Assembly (NCBI RefSeq): GCF_039555755.1
Contig: NZ_CP154631.1
Location: forward strand, 3,968,001 to 4,032,000
Length of the DNA: 64,000 bases
DNA from: Pseudomonas sediminis
GTDB lineage: Bacteria > Pseudomonadota > Gammaproteobacteria > Pseudomonadales > Pseudomonadaceae
Reading direction: 5' to 3'
The position numbers and the translations under genes are program-made. The notes beneath the pieces were generated by a model. That model was not told the DNA's origin, did no database searches, and saw nothing but the letters and a program-made list of their open reading frames with translations. Shown piece after piece: positions 57,919 to 64,000 of this stretch; position 1 is the stretch's first letter; each line of letters starts with the position of its first letter.

Positions 57919-58269
57919 TCGCTCCTTTGGCTCATCGTTACTTCATCAGGCATACATTTTTTGATGCCTGATGAGGGCGGGCCATCTGTTCTGAAGGCCG
58001 TAGGGAATTCGACCTGAGAAGCGATTGACCTGGGATCGTTGAAAGCGGATCTCCAGGTGAGATGTGATGCCTGCTCAAAAAAGAGACTAGATTTTTCATA
58101 TATAAATCAGTGACATAGCTTCGTTTCAGTTTAAAAAAAAGACAAAATTGGCGAAATCACATCTCATAGTCTATTTTTTAAATGCAGTCTGCGTTGTGAC
58201 AGGCAATATCACACTTGGCGATATGTTGCCGAAAGATGTTTCTCTCCAAATTTTGCAGCGAAACTATAT
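57919..58269. other. Junction region between chromosome and transposon
   Basis: A hairpin CATCAGGCAT/ATGCCTGATG lies at 57943-57973. Composition is GC-rich to about 58055 and AT-rich after it, so the left end of the transposon lies near 58055-58065. TGAGATGTGAT (about 58058) recurs inverted as ATCACATCTCA (about 58157). GTGACA occurs at 58110 and 58196. No gene. Confidence 0.6.
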
Positions 58270-60090
58270 ATGACAGATCAACTAATTGTTGGGGAGCTAG
58301 TAGTCGCAAAGGGAAAGCTTGCCACAATTCAACAGATTCTTAGCGCAAAGAGCATTAGGGTAGTCGTTAAGGCAACTGGCGAAGCTTTGATGGTTTCTCA
58401 GCGCGATATTGAGAGGATTGTTGGTCTCACAGGAGGGGTGGTTGGGGGTAATGTAATAAATTTGAATGTGAATGATTATGGAGAAGACGAGCTATCGCTA
58501 GCTGTAGAGCGGTACAACGTTATTAGCCAGTGGAGGGTGAAGGAAGTAACAACCGCTCAAGCTTGTGTGAAGCTGAATTTGTCGCGGAGCTATTTTTTTC
58601 GTTTGGCTAAGATGTGTGATGAGGAAATTGGTCCTCTGTCATTGGTTCTTCAGCGGCGTGGGGTTAAGAAAGGAGTTACTAGATTAGATGAAGCTGTAGA
58701 GGTAATTATTTTTGATGCGACTCATAAAGTTTACAATTCAAAAGGTGCTAGCTATAGCAAAGTGTGGCTCGAGGTAGATGTCGCATGTAAAGAGCAGGGG
58801 TTACCATCCCCTTGTAAAGCTACAGTTTTACGACGTGTGGAGTTAATTCTCTCAGAGAAAAAAAGAGTCAAAATCAAAGCCGGGGCCGATGCCGCAGCAC
58901 AACAGTTCTCGGCGCGACCGGGAAAGAAAAAAGTCGAAAGGCCGTTGCAATGGGTGCAAATGGATCACACGTTGGTCGACATTATCCTTTTAGCGGATGA
59001 TCGTATCAATGTGATTGGTCGCCCTTGGTTGACGGTGATAATTGATATATATACAAGAGTGATTGTCGGCTATTACCTCAGCCTTCACGTTCCGTCGTCA
59101 GTTTCTGTGGCGTGTGCACTTAGTCAAAGTGTGCTTCCTAAAATAGGTTTTGCCAAAAGCATGGGCATAGATCCCGTAGACTATCCCTATTATGGTAAGC
59201 CAGACGTTTTGCACATGGATAATGCTGCGGAGTTCACCAGTCCCAAATTTAAAGCTGGATGCGAGTCATTTGGAATACATCCCGAATATCGACCAGTTGG
59301 TGAAAAGCACTTTGGTGGTCATGTTGAACGATTGATTGGTACTTTCATGACGACAAAAGTCCACCTCTTAAAAGGAACAACAATGTCGAACTCAGTTGCA
59401 CGAAGAGATCTCGACAGCGAAAAGAATGCCACAATGACATTCTTCGACTTTTCTCGTTGGTTTGCACGCGAAGTGGTTGTTTATCACTCGACCATTCATA
59501 GTGCGTTGAAAGTTAGTCCGCGGCAAGCTTGGTATGACTATTTTGCTCCCTCCGGTGGGCTTCCGTATCCACCGAAAATTTCAGAACCGGAGCAGCTGAA
59601 GCTTTGGTTTATGCCTCAAGAAGTACGAAAAATTAACCCCGAAGGTATAAAGTTACACGGTCAGACGTATTGGGATCCTATTTTAGTGCCCTTTATTGGG
59701 ACTAATAAGGCGGTTGTTAAGTTTGATCCGTTTAATTTGAATGAGGTGTGGGTTAAGTTAAATGGACAGTTCTGCTCAATTCGTCTATCCGACTTAACGA
59801 TCCAAGCACCAAATTATGAAGAATATCGTGCAAGCAGGTTACATAGGCGGCCAGTTCGAGTCGGGGCAATTGATAGTGCTGGAGGGCTTAAAGCCTACAG
59901 GGAAAAGCAGGACATCGAGAAAGAGAGCATCGTCTTAACGCGTAAGCAAAGACGCCGAAAAGCTGCGGAAAAAGCCTATCTTGATGCCTACCCTGGTCCT
60001 ATTGGCGACAATCCGGCAGTTAAGCCCGAAAAAGTCAAGCCTGACTATTCAGCTATTCCGGAAAGATTCAGATCTGGGGGGAGCAAATGA
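58270..60090 (+). CDS. tniA: DDE transposase, TnsB/TniA type
   Basis: 606 residues. DNA-binding N-terminus (HTH-like region about 85-115), retroviral-integrase core with D232 (MDHTLVD), D317 (HMDNAAEF) and E353 (GHVERLIG), so spacing D-35-E, and a Mu-transposase-type C-terminal barrel at about 430-530. The tail is basic (RKQRRRKAAEKA). It cuts and joins the element ends. AT-rich codon use differs sharply from neighbours on the left. Weak ribosome site before the ATG. The stop overlaps the start of tniB. Confidence 0.92.
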   Translation: MTDQLIVGELVVAKGKLATIQQILSAKSIRVVVKATGEALMVSQRDIERIVGLTGGVVGGNVINLNVNDYGEDELSLAVERYNVISQWRVKEVTTAQACVKLNLSRSYFFRLAKMCDEEIGPLSLVLQRRGVKKGVTRLDEAVEVIIFDATHKVYNSKGASYSKVWLEVDVACKEQGLPSPCKATVLRRVELILSEKKRVKIKAGADAAAQQFSARPGKKKVERPLQWVQMDHTLVDIILLADDRINVIGRPWLTVIIDIYTRVIVGYYLSLHVPSSVSVACALSQSVLPKIGFAKSMGIDPVDYPYYGKPDVLHMDNAAEFTSPKFKAGCESFGIHPEYRPVGEKHFGGHVERLIGTFMTTKVHLLKGTTMSNSVARRDLDSEKNATMTFFDFSRWFAREVVVYHSTIHSALKVSPRQAWYDYFAPSGGLPYPPKISEPEQLKLWFMPQEVRKINPEGIKLHGQTYWDPILVPFIGTNKAVVKFDPFNLNEVWVKLNGQFCSIRLSDLTIQAPNYEEYRASRLHRRPVRVGAIDSAGGLKAYREKQDIEKESIVLTRKQRRRKAAEKAYLDAYPGPIGDNPAVKPEKVKPDYSAIPERFRSGGSK

Positions 60091-60950
60091 GTAGCGAACA
60101 CGTTCGATCTGACATACAGAAGTATTTATCCGCCGATGTGGATACTCGAATAGCCGCAATTCATAATGAGCTTTGGGTTGATAATAATTCCAGCGAAGCT
60201 GTTTTTAGAATGATGAATAATATTGCGGAAGTCCCAGATCGCATTAATGCCCCCGCGCTGCTCGTGATCGGTCCTGGTGGTTCGGGGAAAACGGCCATAA
60301 TATCACAAATCCCGAAGCGAATTAAGAATAGTGAAGGATTGGTTGTTATATCCATGGCCGAGTCGCCTGAGATAAGCGTCAAGAAAAGCCTTAAAGCCGA
60401 ACTCGCCTTGGCTCTCGGTTTGCCTCTAGCCTCTGGGGTGAGACCTAAAAGCGGCTCAGATATTATCCCAAATGAAATTAGAGAGGTTATCAGGCTTAGA
60501 AGAGTTTGGGGCTTGGTTATCGATGAATTTCATGATGCACTTTTGCGTCCTAAGCAAGAGCAGCGAGTTAATATGTCAATCCTCAAGAAATTACTTGGAG
60601 TTGAGTATGGATTGAAGTTATTTTGCTTTGGCACCGTTAGCGCGCGGAATGCCCTGCAGTCCAATGATGAATTTAAAAGGCGATTTCATGAGGTTACGCT
60701 TACGGATTGGTGTGAAGATGAGGGTTTTAGATCGTTCTTGCTAGAAGTCGAGGAATCATTGCCATTGCGAATGCCATCGCAGCTCTATTCTGAGGAGATG
60801 GTAAGGTCGATTTTATCTATTACCTATGGCCGAATGGACAAGACTCTCGAGTTGATTAGAAGTGCTGCATGTTATGCAGTAAAGCTAGGCGTTGAGAAAA
60901 TTGATCTGAATATGCTGCAGCGTGCAAACAAAAATCTCTGGGGCTACTAG
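60087..60950 (+). CDS. tniB: AAA+ ATPase, TnsC/TniB type
   Basis: 287 residues. Walker A GPGGSGKT at 62-69, Walker B LVIDEFHD at 143-150, and sensor-like FGTVSARNAL near 190. TniB/TnsC ATPases link the target-selecting TniQ to the transposase by forming filaments on DNA. ATGA overlap with tniA and two bases to the next gene. The ribosome site GGGGGAG is strong. Confidence 0.92.
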   Translation: MSSEHVRSDIQKYLSADVDTRIAAIHNELWVDNNSSEAVFRMMNNIAEVPDRINAPALLVIGPGGSGKTAIISQIPKRIKNSEGLVVISMAESPEISVKKSLKAELALALGLPLASGVRPKSGSDIIPNEIREVIRLRRVWGLVIDEFHDALLRPKQEQRVNMSILKKLLGVEYGLKLFCFGTVSARNALQSNDEFKRRFHEVTLTDWCEDEGFRSFLLEVEESLPLRMPSQLYSEEMVRSILSITYGRMDKTLELIRSAACYAVKLGVEKIDLNMLQRANKNLWGY

Positions 60951-60952
60951 AT

Positions 60953-62002
60953 GTGAGATTAAGTGCGCTACTAACGCCGAATTTTGACGAGACGCTATCG
61001 TCATGGCTTTTTCGGTGCAGCCTTAATCGGCATATAATAAAATTCACGCGCCTGGAATTGGCCGAACGTCCGTTGCATTGGTGGGAAGGGCTAGAGTTCA
61101 GGTCCGCTGATCCAGATGTTGATTTTTTTTCAGCGTCTCAACGCCTGGGGGAAGGGCGTGAGGACATTAATCCAGAATGGTTGAGTGTTTATTTCGGTTT
61201 ACGTAATGGAACTGCAGTTGAATGGAGTTATCGCCGTTTCTTTTGTCCGGACTGTTTGCGAAATGACGTAGCCAATGGTCATTTACCTATATGGCGAAAA
61301 AGTTGGTGCTATTCCCATTCATGTATTTGCAGTATGCATAAAAAGGAATTGGTCGCGCTATCTGATGCGTCTCGTTACTCGAAAGCGTGGGATGCTTTTG
61401 TCCAAGAATGTAATTCGGTCTCAAGAAGTAATGTGGCGGAAGACCCATGGTTTTCACGTTTCCGCTCTACCACTCTTATGAAGATTGAGCACTTTCTTAC
61501 TGGCAGCAGAGCTAGTCGGAGATATATCGTGGTTGATTTATTCAATAAGTTATTCTGTATTTTTCTTCAAGCTCCTTTTCATGGTGGTCGAGGTGGATCT
61601 GCTAGAATCCATTTTCAGACAGAGAGAGGTATGCGGTTTTCTGATCCGACCTCCTTTGAGCAAAGCATATTCAAGGGGGCTTCCATCGCGGACCCGCCAA
61701 GTAGATTTGGAAGCATGATATTTGCTGCTTCATTGCTAGATATTATTCCTTATTCAAGATTTTTGATGTTCATTGAAGCGTGTGAGGATGCAAAGATTGG
61801 TCTACTAATACCTAGGGACTTACATCGGGCTGCAGCCTTTCCTTATGTCGATGGGGCCGGGTATAGAGCACTGCATCGTTATTTGGGTGGTTTTCCCAGG
61901 AAGGACTTTCCGTTATTGGATCGCCACCTTCAACTCCAAGAGGTCAGATATGCTCGTGAGGGTGTGCTCGGCCTGCATTTGTTCGGAACAGTTCTTGACT
62001 AG
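60953..62002 (+). CDS. tniQ: TniQ target-selection protein
   Basis: 349 residues from a GTG start at 60953, two bases behind the tniB stop. N-terminal segment LLTPNFDETLSSWLFRCSLNR is typical for TniQ; the zinc-finger segment has CPDC at 98-101 and WCYSHSCICSMHKK at 118-131. The C-terminal part is unassigned. TniQ chooses the target, in CRISPR-associated relatives together with a Cas effector, in others by binding DNA or RNA features itself. Which mode applies here is not shown by the window. Confidence 0.88.
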   Translation: MRLSALLTPNFDETLSSWLFRCSLNRHIIKFTRLELAERPLHWWEGLEFRSADPDVDFFSASQRLGEGREDINPEWLSVYFGLRNGTAVEWSYRRFFCPDCLRNDVANGHLPIWRKSWCYSHSCICSMHKKELVALSDASRYSKAWDAFVQECNSVSRSNVAEDPWFSRFRSTTLMKIEHFLTGSRASRRYIVVDLFNKLFCIFLQAPFHGGRGGSARIHFQTERGMRFSDPTSFEQSIFKGASIADPPSRFGSMIFAASLLDIIPYSRFLMFIEACEDAKIGLLIPRDLHRAAAFPYVDGAGYRALHRYLGGFPRKDFPLLDRHLQLQEVRYAREGVLGLHLFGTVLD

Positions 62003-62223
62003 CGGTTGTTAGTCTACGCAACTCTGTTCGTGCATAAATGTGACAAATCGTGAATCTTGTTTCTGCCTATGAAAAGGTATTTTGGTACTGCGGAAAATTG
62101 ACAAGCTGAAGCAAGTAATTCCTATCCTTACTTGTCAACTCAAAATCCATCAATGATCGGTCGATACCGATCGCATTGGGCATCAAGGGGCGCTGTACTA
62201 GGGCGTTTTTTCATTAGGGCAGG

Positions 62224-62340
62224 TTATGCCTCCAACGCAACGCGCATCCATTTTGGCATTTTGGATGTCATTAGTTTCGCTAGGTCTTCAGGTCTAAGCG
62301 CCTTTTTAATTGTGACAATACACTCCGGGGTAGAGTTGTT
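62224..62340 (-). pseudogene. C-terminal remnant of a minus-strand gene cut by the IS21-type element
   Basis: Reading leftwards from the IS end the frame stays open for about 38 codons, ending PKWMRVALEA and stop at 62224-62226. Before that it reads ECIVTIKKALRPEDLAKLM. The composition fits a real protein tail, and the frame has no start of its own, so the rest should lie on the far side of the IS. Family unknown. Confidence 0.4.
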
Positions 62341-62350
62341 TGTTGCCGCT

Positions 62351-62402
62351 GACCGAAAACTGACCCAGTAGAGGCTGTTCTGCCGACTGAAAACTGACCC
62401 AG
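62351..62402. repeat. Repeated transposase-binding sites of the IS21-type left end
   Basis: Two 18-base copies differing at one position, each preceded by a variant of TGCCG, 34 bases apart. Direct repeats of this kind near both ends bind IstA in IS21-type elements. Confidence 0.75.
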
Positions 62403-62446
62403 GTGTTCAACTGCTTCTGCTCAATTTTTGAGCAGGAGAACACAGG

Positions 62447-63955
62447 GTGATCAGTATGGAAATGATGGGCAAAATTCGGCGGATGTATTTCCGCGACAAG
62501 CTGTCGCTGCATGAGATAGCCAAGCGCACCGGGCTGGCGCGCAACACGATTCGCAAGTGGGTCAGAGCACCTGAGGCCAAGCAGCCGGTGTACCAACGCC
62601 GCGCGCTCTTTAACAAACTCAGCCCTTTTCACGCCACGCTAGAGCAGGCGCTAAAAGCCGATTCGCTGCGCCCCAAGCAACAGCGGCGCAGTGCCAAGGC
62701 GCTGTTGGCGCAAATCAAAGCCGATGGTTATGACGGTGGCTACAGCCAGCTCACCGCGTTTATCCGTGCCTGGCGAGGGGGACAGGGCAAGGCGTCGCAG
62801 GCCTTTGTGCCGCTGACCTTTGCTCTTGGCGAGGCGTTTCAGTTTGACTGGAGCGAGGAAGGCTTGCTGGTCGGCGGCATTTACCGGCGTATGCAGGTGG
62901 CACATCTGAAGCTGTGTGCCAGCCGTGCGTTCTGGCTTGTGGCGTATCCGAGCCAGGGCCATGAGATGTTATTTGACGCCCATACACGCTCGTTCGGCTC
63001 CTTGGGCGGCGTGCCGCGCCGGGGCATCTACGACAACATGAAGACGGCCGTCGACAAGGTCAATAAGGGCAAAGGCCGGACGGTGAATGCGCGCTTTGCG
63101 GTGATGTGCGCGCATTACCTGTTCGATCCGGACTTCTGCAACGTCGCCGCTGGTTGGGAAAAGGGCATCGTTGAAAAGAACGTGCAAGACAGCCGCAGGC
63201 GTATCTGGCTAGACGCCCAGGACTGCCAGTTTCACTCCTTCGAGGAACTCAATGCCTGGCTGGGCCAGCGCTGCCGCGCGCTTTGGAACGAGCTGACGCA
63301 CCCTCAATACAGCGGGCTGAGTGTAGCCGAAGTGCTGGAGTTGGAGCGCGCTGAACTGATGCCTGTGCCAGCGCCATTCGACGGTTACGTCGAGCGGCCT
63401 GCGCGGGTCTCCAGCACCTGCCTGGTCAGCGTCGGGCGCAACCGCTACTCGGTGCCATGTGAGTACGCGGGTAAGTGGGTCAGCAGCCGTTTGTATCCGA
63501 CGCGAATCGAGGTGGTGGCTGACGACGCGCTGATCGCCAGCCATGTCCGCTTGCTGGATCGCGACCAGGTCAGCTATGACTGGCAGCACTACCTCCCGCT
63601 GATCGAACGCAAGCCCGGTGCGCTGCGCAACGGCGCGCCCTTTGCTGATCTGCCGGCGCCGCTGCGTCAGCTTAAGCACGGTCTGGGGCGTCATGCCGGC
63701 GGTGACCGGATCATGGCGCAAGTCCTGGCTGCCGTACCGGTCGCCGGACTCGATGCCGTGCTGGTAGCCGTTGAGCTGGTACTGGAGAGCGGCAGCCTGA
63801 GCGCCGAACACATCCTCAATGTCGTGGCACGGCTGACAGCATCCGAACCACCACCCAGCGTCGAAACCCACTTGTCGCTCAAGGAAGCCCCCGTCGCTAA
63901 CACGGCGCGCTACGACCGCCTGCGTGGCCAGGCCGAGGAGGTCGGTCATGCGTGA
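62447..63955 (+). CDS. istA: IS21-family transposase IstA
   Basis: 502 residues from a GTG at 62447 behind AGGAGAA (ATG at 62456 is the alternative). HTH LHEIAKRTGLARNTIRKWVR at residues 21-40, then the integrase core with D134 (FQFDWSEE), D196 (IYDNMKTA) and E243 (GIVEKNVQ). The stop overlaps istB, as usual. GC-rich codons unlike tniA, so a later arrival. A hairpin TGCTCAATTTTTGAGCA lies upstream. Confidence 0.95.
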   Translation: MISMEMMGKIRRMYFRDKLSLHEIAKRTGLARNTIRKWVRAPEAKQPVYQRRALFNKLSPFHATLEQALKADSLRPKQQRRSAKALLAQIKADGYDGGYSQLTAFIRAWRGGQGKASQAFVPLTFALGEAFQFDWSEEGLLVGGIYRRMQVAHLKLCASRAFWLVAYPSQGHEMLFDAHTRSFGSLGGVPRRGIYDNMKTAVDKVNKGKGRTVNARFAVMCAHYLFDPDFCNVAAGWEKGIVEKNVQDSRRRIWLDAQDCQFHSFEELNAWLGQRCRALWNELTHPQYSGLSVAEVLELERAELMPVPAPFDGYVERPARVSSTCLVSVGRNRYSVPCEYAGKWVSSRLYPTRIEVVADDALIASHVRLLDRDQVSYDWQHYLPLIERKPGALRNGAPFADLPAPLRQLKHGLGRHAGGDRIMAQVLAAVPVAGLDAVLVAVELVLESGSLSAEHILNVVARLTASEPPPSVETHLSLKEAPVANTARYDRLRGQAEEVGHA

Positions 63956-64000
63956 TTTGATGGCGGAACTCAAGGAGCTGCGCCTGCACGGCATGGCCAC
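63948..64000 (+). CDS. istB: IS21-family helper ATPase IstB, first 17 codons
   Basis: The ATG at 63948 overlaps the last eight bases of istA. It reads MRDLMAELKELRLHGMA, the standard start of IstB, and runs off the window. IstB is the AAA+ partner of IstA. Confidence 0.9.
   Translation, partial: MRDLMAELKELRLHGMA

Larger units (their letters stand above)
58058..64000. mobile_element. Tn7/Tn5053-like transposon (tniA-tniB-tniQ), left part
   Basis: AT-rich block with an overlapping operon for a DDE transposase, an AAA+ ATPase and a TniQ protein. The left boundary is set by composition only. The right end and cargo lie beyond the window. No TnsA-like endonuclease gene and no resolvase gene are seen next to the operon, and no Cas gene or CRISPR array within the window. 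An IS21-family element has inserted behind tniQ. Confidence 0.8.
62341..64000 (+). mobile_element. IS21-family insertion sequence, left part
   Basis: GC-rich element inside the AT-rich transposon. Left end carries two copies of a terminal repeat: GACCGAAAACTGACCCAG at 62351-62368 and GACTGAAAACTGACCCAG at 62385-62402, 34 bases apart. Such multiple repeats are typical of IS21 ends. It contains istA and the start of istB; the right end is outside the window. The exact outer base is uncertain by several positions. Confidence 0.88.

Noticed and set aside
62132..62371. 79-residue open frame on the plus strand between tniQ and the IS
   Set aside because: TTG start without ribosome site, crosses the IS boundary, and the opposite strand has the better candidate frame.
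58058..64000. CRISPR-associated transposon
   Set aside because: TniQ and TnsC-like proteins alone are not enough; no Cas gene, CRISPR array or guide-like repeat is seen up to the window end.

Overview
The window is chromosomal DNA of a Pseudomonas, most likely of the P. mendocina / P. oleovorans / P. pseudoalcaligenes type. This is inferred from the high GC content, the lipoprotein OprI, the cmaX-crfX-cmpX-sigX-oprF block, REP sequences with the TGTAGGAGCG core, and gene order that I recall from P. aeruginosa. No database search was possible, so all family names rest on motifs and remembered homologues.

Layout. Positions 1-4000 hold an ABC exporter pair (permease cut by the window edge), the esterase gene tesA, a small unknown gene, an L,D-transpeptidase and oprI. 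Positions 4200-13400 hold a GntP-type permease, a small acetyltransferase, a 141-bp palindromic element, a DAHP synthase, a PilZ protein, a thioredoxin-like / ketopantoate reductase / 5'-nucleotidase operon, a universal stress protein, cysB, an unusual cysH-like gene and thrH. Positions 13450-18050 hold pabB and a three-gene set (ATP-grasp ligase, membrane-bound inactive transglutaminase, secreted retropepsin-like protease). Positions 18260-25270 hold a complete AcnD/PrpF-type methylcitrate cycle cluster with a perfect 20-bp operator. ppsR/ppsA, a hydrolase and rraA follow.

Positions 30420-34350 hold the envelope-stress block cmaX, crfX, cmpX, sigX, oprF. Positions 34410-45940 form a nitrate assimilation region on the minus strand: cobA, assimilatory nitrate reductase, nirD, nirB, a small secreted peptide, a thioesterase, a PL7 alginate lyase and a nitrate ABC transporter. 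Both the nirB and the transporter transcripts appear to start at sigma-54 promoters. Both carry leader RNAs in which A1/G4 hexaloop hairpins overlap an intrinsic terminator, the hallmark of NasT (ANTAR) antitermination. Together these genes import nitrate, reduce it to ammonium and make the siroheme that NirB needs.

Positions 46150-57920 hold small genes, a crotonase, tRNA-Ser(GGA), an MqsRA toxin-antitoxin pair with its palindromic operator, ugd-galU, gor, a second galU, a short-chain dehydrogenase pseudogene and an acetyltransferase-Rnk fusion.

From about 58060 the composition becomes AT-rich. A Tn7/Tn5053-like transposition operon (DDE transposase, AAA+ ATPase, TniQ) enters here and continues beyond the window. 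An IS21-family element (istA, start of istB) has inserted behind tniQ and seems to cut a minus-strand gene of the element. No Cas gene or CRISPR array is visible in this window. Cargo and the right end of the transposon lie outside it.
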